DNA from: Lachnospiraceae bacterium
GTDB taxonomy: Bacteria > Bacillota > Clostridia > Lachnospirales > Lachnospiraceae
Direction: 5' to 3'
DNA: 64,000 nucleotides
NCBI GenBank assembly: GCA_014804675.1
Contig: JAAUZH010000009.1
Span: forward strand, 259,585-323,584
Shown one piece after another: positions 17,026 through 26,620 of this stretch (within the stretch, counting starts at the first letter, position 1; every line of letters starts with the position of its first letter). Under the pieces are notes generated by a model. It did not search any database. It saw only the letters and a list, made by a program, of their open reading frames with translations, and was not told the DNA's origin. A program made the translations under genes and the position numbers.

Positions 17026-19302
17026 ATGTTAGAACACAAAAAGATTCGGAACCTTAGTGATTATTTTGTGGAATTAAATAATCGACAGAATAAAGAGGTA
17101 TATTTTTATCGGATTAATGGATATTCAGCGGAAATAGGAGATTTTATCAAGAAGTATTATGAGGTAGCAAGACGGACAGGTGTTGTTATTGAAGGTAAAA
17201 TTCCAAATCCGGATGAAAAAAATCTTGCGTACTATAACGAGATTATGGGAATGGATTTCCAAATGAATCTGGGATTCATAACAACAAGTTTGAAGAAGTG
17301 GCTGCCGCGAATGAACGATTTTCAAAGACAGAATGTGGCAGCCTCCATATATGATTCTCTTGACGCCATGAGAAAAGGTGGAAAGACAGAGAATATGCTC
17401 AAAAATGCATATATAAAGTTTATGTGTTGGTTATATTATAAATTTGAAAGGATTGTAAACCAACTGGGCGAAAATAATATTCCGAAGATATTATATGAGG
17501 GAGATGTGAGTAATTATGAATTGATGCTGATATCTATATTATCAAATGCAGGCTGTGATGTAGTCATGCTGCAGTATCAGGGAGATCAGAGTTACCTGAA
17601 AGTAGATCCAGGTTCATTGCTTTCTGATAATCTCCAAATGAATGGAATGCAGCCATTTCCGCAAGGATATTGCATAAAAAAAGTGCGGGATGAAATTCAG
17701 AATGAAATGAATAACGAAAGACTGTATGGAACCAGACCTTCTGTGAATAATTGTACAAATGCCTGGATTAAGGGGAAGGGGCTCGATGATATCAGAGAGA
17801 GCGTTGCTGTCAGAGGGAATGATCCTAAGTTCTTTTACAATTGTTTCTGCCGGATTAATGGTGTGGAAGATAAACTTACTTATGCGAATGAACTGCTTCA
17901 GTTATATCAGGAATTAAAAAATTCAAAGCGAAAAATCGTTATTGTAAATGAAGAAATACCGAAGCCTGCTCCTGAAGAAATAGCAGGAGTGAAACGTGGA
18001 AACTATGTCAAACAGGATCAGATGATTTTTGATTTGGTCAATAATATAAAATATACAGCTAATATTGAATTGGAGAGAATCATGCATAAGGCTTTTGTTG
18101 ATGTGGTACTGGCAGAAGCAAAGAAGGATGGAGATAATCTTAACAGGCTTACGAATAAAGCGGTATATTTATTGTGCTGGCTGAAACGATACATGCCCCG
18201 GTTATTTTCTAATTGGAAGCTGCCGGAAGTAGGCTGCTTCATTTACATGGGAGGATGTAAGAATGAGAATGAGGCAATGCTTCTAAGCTTTTTTGCAAGG
18301 CTTCCTGTAGATGTATTGGTTCTTTGTCCAAACCTGAACGTGAAGTGTTGCCTGAGTGATAAGCTGTTATATGAGGTCAATTATCAGGAGAGCCTGACTA
18401 TTAATAGATACCCTGAGGATAATTCACAGATTAAGATAGGAACAGTTGCCTATCATGCAGAGAGAGAGCTGGATACTTTGATGTATCAGGATACTGGAAT
18501 TTATAGAAATCAGCAGTATGGAAAGGCGAATGTCATTAGTTTGCAGACGATGTATGAGGAGATAAAAATCCTCTGGGATCAGGAACTTAAGTATCGTCCC
18601 AGCTTTAGCACTGTTGATGGGGTAGTAAATATTCCGGTTGTATTTGCAAAGGTATCCGGAGTGAAAGACGGCCTGCTTGATCCCTATTGGGTTTCAATCA
18701 AAGAGCTCATTACGGATGATACGATTGTGATAACGAGTGTTCCTTATATTGATTCAACGGCATCAAATCCTATGAAGGCTTTTTCCGCAGAGTTTTTCAA
18801 GAATGGAAGGCTTCAGCGAAATAAAATAAAGAACCATTCCCAATATCCGTATGGTATTCTTAGAGAAGATATACAGGAATTTATGCTGGATAAGCTGCAA
18901 AACCTGATTGAACAAAAATTGATTAAGGGAATTGGAGAGAATGGTACGGAGTATACGGTAATTGCGCAAATTCTGAACCTGCCAAAAGAAATAGTAAGAA
19001 TGATTCAGAAATTTGATTTCACGAAAAAAAATCCAAAGTTGATATATATCAATACGTCAGAGACGGTAATATCACTTGAGGATTCCATACTGGTTGCTTT
19101 TCTGAATCTGATAGGTTTTGACATTGTATTTTTTGTACCAACCGGATATCAGAGTATAGAAAAGTATTTTAATAAGAAACTAATGGAAGAACACCAGATA
19201 GGGGAATATAAATATGACCTGCAGGTCCCTGACCTGAAAAGTCTTTCATTAAATAGTAAACGCCCTTCCAGGCGTAGTAAATTTTTTAGGAGAGGTAATT
19301 GA
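17026..19302 (+). CDS. yceG: YceG-family protein of Ter operons
   Basis: 758 residues, in the family of Bacillus subtilis YceG (large protein of the yceCDEFGH stress operon). It has no membrane segment. Two similar halves can be seen: a pattern of helix, [FY]-x-CWL, then KILYEGD...GCDVV occurs near residues 125-185 and again as VYLLCWLKRYMPRLF...EVGCFIYMG near 380-410, suggesting internal duplication. Motif-level catalytic residues are not recognised. It is followed with 1 nt spacing by TelA, as in other Ter operons. ATG 17026 has GGTGAG upstream. The molecular role is unknown; the conserved linkage implies action with TelA and TerD proteins at the membrane. Confidence 0.8.
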   Translation: MLEHKKIRNLSDYFVELNNRQNKEVYFYRINGYSAEIGDFIKKYYEVARRTGVVIEGKIPNPDEKNLAYYNEIMGMDFQMNLGFITTSLKKWLPRMNDFQRQNVAASIYDSLDAMRKGGKTENMLKNAYIKFMCWLYYKFERIVNQLGENNIPKILYEGDVSNYELMLISILSNAGCDVVMLQYQGDQSYLKVDPGSLLSDNLQMNGMQPFPQGYCIKKVRDEIQNEMNNERLYGTRPSVNNCTNAWIKGKGLDDIRESVAVRGNDPKFFYNCFCRINGVEDKLTYANELLQLYQELKNSKRKIVIVNEEIPKPAPEEIAGVKRGNYVKQDQMIFDLVNNIKYTANIELERIMHKAFVDVVLAEAKKDGDNLNRLTNKAVYLLCWLKRYMPRLFSNWKLPEVGCFIYMGGCKNENEAMLLSFFARLPVDVLVLCPNLNVKCCLSDKLLYEVNYQESLTINRYPEDNSQIKIGTVAYHAERELDTLMYQDTGIYRNQQYGKANVISLQTMYEEIKILWDQELKYRPSFSTVDGVVNIPVVFAKVSGVKDGLLDPYWVSIKELITDDTIVITSVPYIDSTASNPMKAFSAEFFKNGRLQRNKIKNHSQYPYGILREDIQEFMLDKLQNLIEQKLIKGIGENGTEYTVIAQILNLPKEIVRMIQKFDFTKKNPKLIYINTSETVISLEDSILVAFLNLIGFDIVFFVPTGYQSIEKYFNKKLMEEHQIGEYKYDLQVPDLKSLSLNSKRPSRRSKFFRRGN

Positions 19303-19303
19303 T

Positions 19304-20458
19304 ATGGGACTTGACTTTAGTAAATCAACGACTACAGCAACACCGGCTGCAACAGTAATACCAGAAACAAAAGATGAAATGGTGGTTGTTGAGCAGTATG
19401 ATATTGTAGCTGACAGACAGCAGATGAATTCGGAACTTGTTAATTCGGAAGAGGTTGACCGCATTGTCAGTACAATTGAGGTAAACAATCTTGAGACAAT
19501 CGTTTCTTTCGGAGCAGAAGTTGCGGAGGAAATCTCAAAAGCATCAGATGTAGTATTGAACAGCATGGATATGTCACAGCTTGACGATACCAGTGAAATG
19601 CTTAAAACACTTGCGAAGATAATGGATAAATTCGATATTTCGGAGATTGAGGACGATCCCAGCCTTTTCGGAAAGCTGTTTGGGAACTTAAAAAAGCAGT
19701 CGGATAAGATTTTTGCAAAGTACCATACAATGGGTGAAGAAGTAGACAAGATTTATGTGCAGTTAAAAGAATATGAATCAGAAATTAAGCAGTCTAACCG
19801 GAAACTATCTACAATGTTCGATGCAAATGTTGATTTCTATCATGAACTTGTTAAATACATCTTAGCAGGTGAGCAGGCATGCAAGGAAATCGAAGCATAT
19901 ATTGGGCAGAGGCAGCAAGATATGGAAACAACCGGAGATCAGTCGATTCAGTTTGAATTAACCAGTCTGAACCAGGCTTTAATGATGATGGAACAACGTA
20001 CTCAGGATTTGAGAACTGCTGAGAATGTTGCAATGCAGTCTATTCCAATGATTAAGACAATGGAATTCAGTAACTATAATCTTGTGCGAAAAATCAATTC
20101 AGCCTTTATCGTAACGCTTCCTGTATTTAAACAGGCTCTTGCACAGGCTATTCTGCTTAAGAGACAAAAAATCCAGGCTGAATCCATGGCGGCTCTTGAT
20201 AAGAAGACCAATGAGATGCTTGTAAAGAATGCCCAGAATAGTGTTGAAGTATCTAAGGCTACTGTAAGACTTACCTCTGGAAGCTCAATTCAGATTGAAA
20301 CGCTTGAAAGTACCTGGAGGACAATTACCAGTGGTATTGAAGAGACAAGGAGAATTCAAGAAGAGGCCAGAAAGAAGCATGTGGAGGATCAGGTAAGACT
20401 TGAAGCTATCAAGGCGGACTTTGACAAGCAGTATCATATGCCGCCTGCAACAAAGTAA
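19304..20458 (+). CDS. telA: TelA/YceH-like toxic anion resistance protein
   Basis: 384 residues, strongly helical and charged, with the TelA family core (DDTSEMLKTLAKIMDKFD; KIYVQLKEYESEI; YHELVKYILAGE) and the C-terminal VRLTSGSSIQIETLESTW typical of TelA. The N-terminal 45 residues are low-complexity. The start has AGGAGAGG upstream and the gene follows YceG after 1 nt. TelA proteins are widespread in Ter operons and linked to tellurite and cell-envelope stress; the mechanism is not established. Cytoplasmic or peripheral membrane location is expected. Confidence 0.9.
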   Translation: MGLDFSKSTTTATPAATVIPETKDEMVVVEQYDIVADRQQMNSELVNSEEVDRIVSTIEVNNLETIVSFGAEVAEEISKASDVVLNSMDMSQLDDTSEMLKTLAKIMDKFDISEIEDDPSLFGKLFGNLKKQSDKIFAKYHTMGEEVDKIYVQLKEYESEIKQSNRKLSTMFDANVDFYHELVKYILAGEQACKEIEAYIGQRQQDMETTGDQSIQFELTSLNQALMMMEQRTQDLRTAENVAMQSIPMIKTMEFSNYNLVRKINSAFIVTLPVFKQALAQAILLKRQKIQAESMAALDKKTNEMLVKNAQNSVEVSKATVRLTSGSSIQIETLESTWRTITSGIEETRRIQEEARKKHVEDQVRLEAIKADFDKQYHMPPATK

Positions 20459-20504
20459 GTTATTTCAATTAACATATTATATTTAATTCAAGGAGGGTAA
20501 TACA

Positions 20505-21086
20505 ATGCCAATCAATTTATCAAAAGGACAGAAAGTAGACTTAACAAAGGGAAATCCTGGACTTAAGAGCATTATGGTAGGTCTTGGATGGGACGTAAAT
20601 GCGTTTGATTCAGGTTCTGATTTTGACCTTGACGCAGCTGCATTTATGCTTGGTGCAGATGGTAAGTGTCCATCAGAGAAAGAATTCGTATTCTATGGCA
20701 ATCTGGTACATGCAAGTGAATCTGTTAAGCATATGGGTGACAACCTTACAGGTGACGGAGAGGGAGATGATGAGCAGGTTCAGGTTGATTTGTCAAAAGT
20801 TCCTGCAAATATTGAGAAAATTGCTTTTACTGTTACGATTTATGATGCAGAGAAAAGACATCAAAACTTTGGACAGGTATCCAATGCGTTTATTCGACTG
20901 GTTGATGAGTCAAATGGAACAGAATTGATCAGATATGATCTGGGAGAAGATTTCTCAATTGAAACAGCAGTTGTTGTTGGTGAGTTATATAGAAATAATG
21001 GTGAATGGAAGTTCAATGCTATCGGAAGTGGATTCCAGGGTGGTCTTGCGGCTCTTTGTGGACACTACGGAATTGAAGTAGCATAA
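20505..21086 (+). CDS. terD: TerD-family stress protein, first paralogue
   Basis: 193 residues, standard TerD length. It starts [16 protein letters not shown] and has the calcium-binding cluster [13 protein letters not shown] (about 31-43), then [12 protein letters not shown] and GLGWD, all intact. TerD proteins bind Ca2+ in tandem sites and act in tellurite, phage and envelope stress. AAGGAGG precedes the ATG. It is about three-quarters identical by eye to the next gene, so the pair arose by tandem duplication. Confidence 0.95.
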   Translation: MPINLSKGQKVDLTKGNPGLKSIMVGLGWDVNAFDSGSDFDLDAAAFMLGADGKCPSEKEFVFYGNLVHASESVKHMGDNLTGDGEGDDEQVQVDLSKVPANIEKIAFTVTIYDAEKRHQNFGQVSNAFIRLVDESNGTELIRYDLGEDFSIETAVVVGELYRNNGEWKFNAIGSGFQGGLAALCGHYGIEVA

Positions 21087-21099
21087 GGAGGGGAAGAAT

Positions 21100-21681
21100 A
21101 TGCCAGTAAGTTTACAGAAAGGTCAAAAAGTAAGTTTGACGAAAGGAAATCCAGGGCTTACCAATGTGATTGTTGGTATTGGATGGGATGTAAATTCATT
21201 TGATACAGGTGGAGATTTCGATCTTGATGCAGCTGCGTTCCTGCTGACTGATGCAGGAAAGGTGTCTGATCCGAAAGACTTCGTATTTTACGGGAATCTG
21301 ACTCATCCATCCGGAAGTGTCCAGCATCTTGGCGATAATCTTACAGGTGCTGGAGATGGAGATGATGAACAGATTAAAATTGATCTGTCAAAGGTTCCTG
21401 CTAATATTACAAAGATTGCATTCACTGTAACAATTTATGATGCAGAGAAAAGAAATCAGAATTTTGGACAGGTATCCAATGCATTTGTCCGTATTTGTAA
21501 TGAGGCAACAGGAGAAGAACTTTTAAGATATGATCTTGGTGAGGACTTTTCAATAGAGACTGCAGCTGTTTTTGGAGAACTCTATAAGAATGGTGATGAA
21601 TGGAAATTCAATGCGATTGGCAGCGGTTTTCAAGGCGGTCTGGCAGCATTATGTAATAATTACGGAGTAGATGTAGAATAG
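21100..21681 (+). CDS. terD: TerD-family stress protein, second paralogue
   Basis: 193 residues, same architecture as the preceding paralogue, with Ca2+ motif [13 protein letters not shown] and [12 protein letters not shown]. It follows the first copy after 13 nt with GGAGGGG as ribosome site. Both copies keep every acidic ligand, so both should bind calcium. Differences are scattered and conservative, so this is not a recent duplication. Confidence 0.95.
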   Translation: MPVSLQKGQKVSLTKGNPGLTNVIVGIGWDVNSFDTGGDFDLDAAAFLLTDAGKVSDPKDFVFYGNLTHPSGSVQHLGDNLTGAGDGDDEQIKIDLSKVPANITKIAFTVTIYDAEKRNQNFGQVSNAFVRICNEATGEELLRYDLGEDFSIETAAVFGELYKNGDEWKFNAIGSGFQGGLAALCNNYGVDVE

Positions 21682-21691
21682 GAGGAAGAGC

Positions 21692-22303
21692 ATGTCAATT
21701 AGCTTACAGAAAGGACAGAAAGTAAGCCTGTCTAAAGATAATGCGGGATTATCAAAGATTATTGTGGGTCTTGGATGGGATGAGGTAAAACAATTATCCG
21801 GAGGCGGAATATTAGGTTCTTTATTCAGTTCATCAAAACCAGCCACAACCATCGACTGCGATGCGTCAGCAATTATGTTACAGAATGGAAAATTAGTTGA
21901 TAGGGCAGATTTGGTTTATTTTGGAAATTTAAAACATAAATCAGGAACTGTCAGCCACCAGGGAGACAATCTTACCGGTGCAGGTGAGGGGGATGACGAG
22001 CAGATCATAATTGATCTTGCAAGCGTGCCTCAGGAGTACGATAAAATTGTTATTGTTGTAAATATCTATCAGGCAGTTCAAAGAAAACAGCATTTTGGAA
22101 TGATTCAGAATGCATTTGTCAGATTAGTGGATGCAAGAAATAATAATGAGATGTGTAAGTATAATTTGACCGAAAACTATTCGGGGATGACCGCAATGAT
22201 ATTTGGTGAAGTATACAGACATAATGGAGAGTGGAAATTTAGTGCAGTGGGCCAGGGAACAAATGATCCAGGTCTGGGTGAACTTAGCAGCAGATATGCT
22301 TAA
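21692..22303 (+). CDS. terD: Divergent TerD paralogue
   Basis: 203 residues. It keeps the TerD frame ([48 protein letters not shown]) but the first Ca2+ segment is altered: a Gly/Ser-rich insertion (GGGILGSLFSSSKP) precedes IDCDASAIML, where the usual cluster is DFDLDAAAF. This resembles the third yce-type TerD (YceE-like) of Bacillus. It probably has changed metal affinity. It is the last of three tandem copies, 10 nt after the second, and precedes a terminator-like hairpin. Confidence 0.92.
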   Translation: MSISLQKGQKVSLSKDNAGLSKIIVGLGWDEVKQLSGGGILGSLFSSSKPATTIDCDASAIMLQNGKLVDRADLVYFGNLKHKSGTVSHQGDNLTGAGEGDDEQIIIDLASVPQEYDKIVIVVNIYQAVQRKQHFGMIQNAFVRLVDARNNNEMCKYNLTENYSGMTAMIFGEVYRHNGEWKFSAVGQGTNDPGLGELSSRYA

Positions 22304-22324
22304 AACTAAAAATTTCTATCGGGA

Positions 22325-22362
22325 AAGAGAGAGGCTATTTCGATAGTTTCTCTCTATTTATT
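22325..22362 (+). terminator. Hairpin between terD array and calcium ATPase
   Basis: GAGAGAGGCTA (22327-22337) pairs with TAGTTTCTCTC (22344-22354) over 11 bp with two G-U pairs, loop TTTCGA, followed by a broken T-run. It may attenuate read-through from the terD genes into the ATPase gene rather than stop it fully, as no obvious new promoter follows. Confidence 0.55.
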
Positions 22363-22388
22363 GCTTTAAAGGAGGTCATTTATTTATA

Positions 22389-25022
22389 ATGAGTAACATG
22401 AACAAAGAAGAGTTGATGAGAGGTCTTTCTGATTCTCAGGTAAGCAAGAGTAAGCAGGATTTTGGTACAAATGAACTTGCAAAGAAAGAAGCGGAGTCAC
22501 TTTGGTCGATGTTTATCGGCGCATTCGATGATATTTGGATTAAAGTATTATGTGCTGCTTTGGTTTTGAAAATTGCCCTGTCCGTATTAGGTGCTTTTGT
22601 TCCGGCATTGGCAGGTGAGAACGATGTTGTTGAAATCGTTAGTATTATTTTGGCGATTGCCTTAGCTACGGGATTCAGTACTTTGTCTGAATATAGAAAT
22701 AGTTCAAGAAGCGAAGCGCTTCAAGAGGAATATAACAAGACTTATGCCAAAGTTATGAGAAATGGCAAGTTAATTAATATTCTTACAAGTGAAATCGTGA
22801 AAGGAGATACTATTCTGGTTCAGGCAGGAGACAAGGTTCCTGTGGATGGTGTATTGTTTGAAGGACATATCAAAGTCTCACAGGCTGCGCTAAACGGTGA
22901 ATCCAGAGATGAGACTAAAACAGCTGCTATAAATCTGGACGAAGCAGAATCTACAGATTATGCATCTGCCTGTAAAATATTTATGGGTTCCGTAGTAACT
23001 TCTGGTGAAGGTTATATGGTTGCAACGGTAATCGGTGATGCATCAGAGCTTGGAAAAATCAATAAAGCATTAACGGATGATGAAGAAGAAGAGAGAAAAG
23101 ATACTTCCAGCCTGAAACTGGAGGTTGTAGCTGCAGGGATTGGTAAATTGGGTGTATCAGCTGCGGCAATTGCAGGTGTTTTACATGTCGGGCTTACGCT
23201 TCTTAGAGCAAATGAAGCAATCACGGCAGTATCGGTTCTTCTGCTGATTGCAGAAGCTGTCATGTTAATGGCTTCCATTGTAATCATGGCAGTGCCGGAA
23301 GGTCTTCCAATGATGAATAGCTTAGTTCAGTCTATGAACACAGAATCTATGTATAAAAAGAACATTCTGGTTAGCCATAAAGCTGCATTTTCTGATTCGG
23401 CTTATATGAACGTTCTATTTAGTGATAAGACAGGGACCATTACACAGGGTAACTTATCTCTTGTTGAGTTTATCACTGGTGAAGGTAAGATTGCAGACAG
23501 TATTCAAAACAGGGAATTCATTGAAGCAATTACACTGAATAACCTGGCAAAGCTATCGGAAGGAAAGGCCATTGGCAGTAATAATATGGATAGGGCACTT
23601 TTGACTTATGCGTTGAATAATGGCTATGATGATTCTAAAAATGATCCGGATAAGGTAAAAGACATTAGTGGATTTGATTCAGAAAAGAAATGTGCAACTG
23701 TTACTTTGAAAAATGGATTGGTATATTGGAAAGGCGCTACCGAAAATATTATCGATCAGATAACACACTATATGCTTCCAGATGGAGAAGAGAAGGAATT
23801 TACTTCTGCTAATAAAAAAGCAGTAGAAGAACAGATGCTTGCGGAAGCAAAACGGACGATGAAACTTTTATCAGTAGCAAAGATTGCAGATGGAAAAACA
23901 GTTTTAATGGCAGTTCTTTGCCTGAGAGATAATGTCAGGACAGATGCCGTTGAAACTGTTGAAATTCTTAACAGTGCAGGAATCCAGGTTGTAATGGTAA
24001 CTGGAGATGCGGAAGAGACAGCTGTTGCAATTGCTAAGGAAGCAGGTATCTTAAAGGATGAAAAGAAAGATGTGGTTCTCACTCATGAGCAGTTAGAGAA
24101 AATGTCTGATGAGGAACTCAAGAAGAAACTTCCAAATCTTAGAGTGGTAAGTAGAGCAAAACCACTTGATAAGAAGAGACTTGTTTCCATTTCACAGCAA
24201 TTAGATGATGTCTGTGGCATGACTGGTGATGGAGTGAATGATGCGCCTGCTCTTAAGCAGGCGGACATTGGTTTTGCCATGGGGGACGGTACAGCTGTTG
24301 CCCAGGAAGCAGGAGATGTTGTTATCCTTAATAACAGCTTAACTTCTATTAAAGATTGTGTCCTTAATAGTAGGACAATGGCTAAATCAGTAGGAAAATT
24401 CCTGATTTTCCAGTTGACAGTAAATATCAGTACACTGTTAATGAATATTATTGCACCTGTTCTTGGATGGACAGAGCCATTTTCCATTGTCCAGATTTTA
24501 TGGATTAACCTTATTATGGATACGCTTGCGGCAATGGCCTTTGGTGGAGAACCTATTCTTGATAGATATATGGAAGAGAAGCCGGCGCTTAGAACAGATA
24601 ATATTTTAACAACTTATATTAAGTCAGCAATTGGAACAAGTTCAATATTCATTACCTTAGGTTCCATTCTCATTTTAGAGAATATTGCTGGTATTACAGA
24701 TTTTGTTACCCCTGCTGGCTGTGCAGATCCGGAATTGTATAAGAAGACGTTCATGTTTGCGTTTTTCATCTACTCTATTATTTTTAATAGTTTGAATACC
24801 AGATCTGAAAGATTCAATGTGTTTGAGCATATCGGTGAAAATAAAAACTTTGTGTTTGTTATGGGAGCCATATTTGTATTACAGACAGTAATCATTGAAA
24901 TAGGAGGTAAAGTATTTAATACAACAACACTTAATGTAAAAGCATTACTTGTTTCAATGGCTTTAGCAATACTGATTATCCCTGTTGATATGGTTAGAAA
25001 AGCAATTGTTTCCAAGAAATAG
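22389..25022 (+). CDS. Calcium-type P-type ATPase
   Basis: 877 residues, P2-type ATPase: actuator domain with NGESRDETK, PEGLP on membrane helix 4 (about 301-305), phosphorylation site SDKTGTITQG (D345), KGATE nucleotide-binding segment, hinge TGDGVNDAPALK, and six C-terminal hydrophobic helices. It most resembles plasma-membrane Ca2+-ATPases that export calcium or swap it for protons. ATG 22389 has AAAGGAGG upstream. Its place after three Ca2+-binding TerD genes suggests calcium handling is central to this system. TerC, the usual membrane partner in Ter operons, was not seen in the window. Confidence 0.93.
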   Translation: MSNMNKEELMRGLSDSQVSKSKQDFGTNELAKKEAESLWSMFIGAFDDIWIKVLCAALVLKIALSVLGAFVPALAGENDVVEIVSIILAIALATGFSTLSEYRNSSRSEALQEEYNKTYAKVMRNGKLINILTSEIVKGDTILVQAGDKVPVDGVLFEGHIKVSQAALNGESRDETKTAAINLDEAESTDYASACKIFMGSVVTSGEGYMVATVIGDASELGKINKALTDDEEEERKDTSSLKLEVVAAGIGKLGVSAAAIAGVLHVGLTLLRANEAITAVSVLLLIAEAVMLMASIVIMAVPEGLPMMNSLVQSMNTESMYKKNILVSHKAAFSDSAYMNVLFSDKTGTITQGNLSLVEFITGEGKIADSIQNREFIEAITLNNLAKLSEGKAIGSNNMDRALLTYALNNGYDDSKNDPDKVKDISGFDSEKKCATVTLKNGLVYWKGATENIIDQITHYMLPDGEEKEFTSANKKAVEEQMLAEAKRTMKLLSVAKIADGKTVLMAVLCLRDNVRTDAVETVEILNSAGIQVVMVTGDAEETAVAIAKEAGILKDEKKDVVLTHEQLEKMSDEELKKKLPNLRVVSRAKPLDKKRLVSISQQLDDVCGMTGDGVNDAPALKQADIGFAMGDGTAVAQEAGDVVILNNSLTSIKDCVLNSRTMAKSVGKFLIFQLTVNISTLLMNIIAPVLGWTEPFSIVQILWINLIMDTLAAMAFGGEPILDRYMEEKPALRTDNILTTYIKSAIGTSSIFITLGSILILENIAGITDFVTPAGCADPELYKKTFMFAFFIYSIIFNSLNTRSERFNVFEHIGENKNFVFVMGAIFVLQTVIIEIGGKVFNTTTLNVKALLVSMALAILIIPVDMVRKAIVSKK

Positions 25023-25040
25023 TTGATTGGGAAGTATAGG

Positions 25041-25079
25041 AAAGGTGTGGTAAAGTTTATCTGTATCACACCTTTTTTA
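25041..25079 (+). terminator. Terminator after the calcium ATPase
   Basis: AAAGGTGTG (25041-25049) pairs with CACACCTTT (25067-25075), followed by a T-run to 25079. It sits between the ATPase stop and the HAD phosphatase ribosome site, so the phosphatase is expressed by read-through or from a promoter not identified. Confidence 0.75.
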
Positions 25080-25094
25080 TTAGGAGAAAGAGGA

Positions 25095-25859
25095 ATGATT
25101 ATTTTTAATGCAGACTTGGATAATACACTGATATATTCATATAAACATGATATCGGACCTGCAAAGAGAAATGTTGAAATATATCAAGGAAGAGAAGTTT
25201 CGTTCATTACGGACAAATCATACGAACTATTGCAGAAAGTAAAAAAAGAAATTCTGATCGTTCCTACCTCAACCAGAACAATAGAGCAGTATGAGCGTAT
25301 AAATTTAGGAATCGGAAATTTTAAATATGCGCTTGTATGTAACGGTGGTGTTCTACTGGTGGATGGAGTGAAGGACGAAAGATGGTACCAGGAATCTTTA
25401 AGATTAGTATCTTTGAGTACTGCTGCCATCAATACGGCATTGAAGTTGTTAGAAGGAGATTGGCGGAGAAAATTTGAACTTCGATTAATAGAAAATTTGT
25501 TTATCTTTACGAAATGTAACGAACCTGAGAAGGTGGTATTCGATTTAAAAGCGCAGCTTAATACCGATTTGGTAGATGTGTTCAATAATGGTGAGAAGGT
25601 ATATGTGATACCATCAAGTCTAAATAAGGGCGCTGCAATTGGACGACTGAGAGCTATGCTTAAGCCGGATTTTGTTGTTGCTGCAGGTGACAGTGAATTT
25701 GATATATCTATGGTTGTAAGGGCAGATAGAGGCTTTGTTCCAGATGGATTCAAGAAAAAATATGGAGTTGATGAAGAAATACATGAAGTCGGTTCAAATA
25801 GCATCTTTTCAGAAGCAGTCTTGGAGGAGTGTATAAAAATAAAAGCGGAACTGTCATGA
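25095..25859 (+). CDS. HAD-superfamily phosphatase of the Ter island
   Basis: 254 residues from ATG 25095 (AGGAG upstream); a longer upstream frame reads through the terminator and is rejected. The HAD motif I is FNADLDNTL (two Asp of DxD), motif II is PTSTRT, and the C-terminal VVAAGDSEFDISMV supplies the acidic motif IV. The size and cap pattern fit Cof/sucrose-phosphatase-type HADs. A HAD phosphatase is one of the proposed steps of the Ter-linked nucleoside-like metabolite pathway. The terminator that follows overlaps its stop codon. Confidence 0.85.
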   Translation: MIIFNADLDNTLIYSYKHDIGPAKRNVEIYQGREVSFITDKSYELLQKVKKEILIVPTSTRTIEQYERINLGIGNFKYALVCNGGVLLVDGVKDERWYQESLRLVSLSTAAINTALKLLEGDWRRKFELRLIENLFIFTKCNEPEKVVFDLKAQLNTDLVDVFNNGEKVYVIPSSLNKGAAIGRLRAMLKPDFVVAAGDSEFDISMVVRADRGFVPDGFKKKYGVDEEIHEVGSNSIFSEAVLEECIKIKAELS

Positions 25860-25873
25860 GCTCCGCTTTTATT
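25842..25873. terminator. Bidirectional terminator between convergent Ter units
   Basis: AAAAGCGGA (25842-25850) pairs with TCCGCTTTT (25863-25871). It overlaps the phosphatase stop and also serves the leftward AIM24/TerD unit, whose stop is at 25896. Confidence 0.75.
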
Positions 25874-25895
25874 TCATATCTCATTCATTCATCAA

Positions 25896-26600
25896 TTAGT
25901 CCATACTTACCCTGACTCCACTCCTTCGCTCAGAAGGTTGAATGATTACGGTAACAGCAGAATTTCCATGCCATTCGAATTGATAGGATTCTCCAGAGGT
26001 CTGCCCGATAAAGGTCTTCCAGGAAACGTCAGCAGTTACTTGTGGATCGCAAGGACCATTTCCGACCCAGCATATAACGGCATCTGGATCCACCGAAATG
26101 GTATCATGAGACATTACGTTACTGATAACAATTGGATTACCATCTGATAAAACGGCCACATAAGCATTATTTCCTCTGGCGGTAAGTGTGGAGGTGGCCA
26201 GACCCTTTTGGGAAAGAATGCCCACACCAATGAATCTGACACTGTAATCGCAGTCCTGAGTAAAAGCAAGGATATTTTCTGATTCAACAGAAATCGTTTC
26301 TCCCTGCTCTAAGTGGTAAATAACAACATGCTGACCATAATTTGCGTAATATGTAACAGAGTCACCATTCAGATTTACCTTCATAAGGGGTAGGTTTTCA
26401 CCAGTCACCCTTCTGGCTAATTGTCCAAGTAAAGCCTGACCGATGTTATTTTGAGGTCCAAGAAGAACCTTTTCAAATTTGTAATTTTTGCCACCAGAGT
26501 TTTCACCTGCAATAAAGGCTCCAGCTTTGGCGAAAAGTACATCGCTGCCTGTGCATGTAACTTTTAGAGTCAATTCATTGATTGTTTCGAATTTTAACAT
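25896..26600 (-). CDS. AIM24-family beta-helix protein
   Basis: 234 residues, AIM24/DUF124 family: ESENILAFTQDC and the repeated beta-strand segments with Gly-rich turns (GQALLGQLARRVTGENLP; LTARGNNAYVAVLSDG) are characteristic of the double beta-helix fold. No signal peptide or membrane segment is present. Members occur beside TerD genes but have no settled function. It is the second gene of a minus-strand pair, 20 nt after the linker-TerD gene, with AGGAGGAAT before its ATG. It is transcribed toward, and insulated from, the main operon by a bidirectional terminator. Confidence 0.88.
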   Translation of the reverse strand: MLKFETINELTLKVTCTGSDVLFAKAGAFIAGENSGGKNYKFEKVLLGPQNNIGQALLGQLARRVTGENLPLMKVNLNGDSVTYYANYGQHVVIYHLEQGETISVESENILAFTQDCDYSVRFIGVGILSQKGLATSTLTARGNNAYVAVLSDGNPIVISNVMSHDTISVDPDAVICWVGNGPCDPQVTADVSWKTFIGQTSGESYQFEWHGNSAVTVIIQPSERRSGVRVSMD

Positions 26601-26620
26601 TAGTATTCCTCCTATTATAT

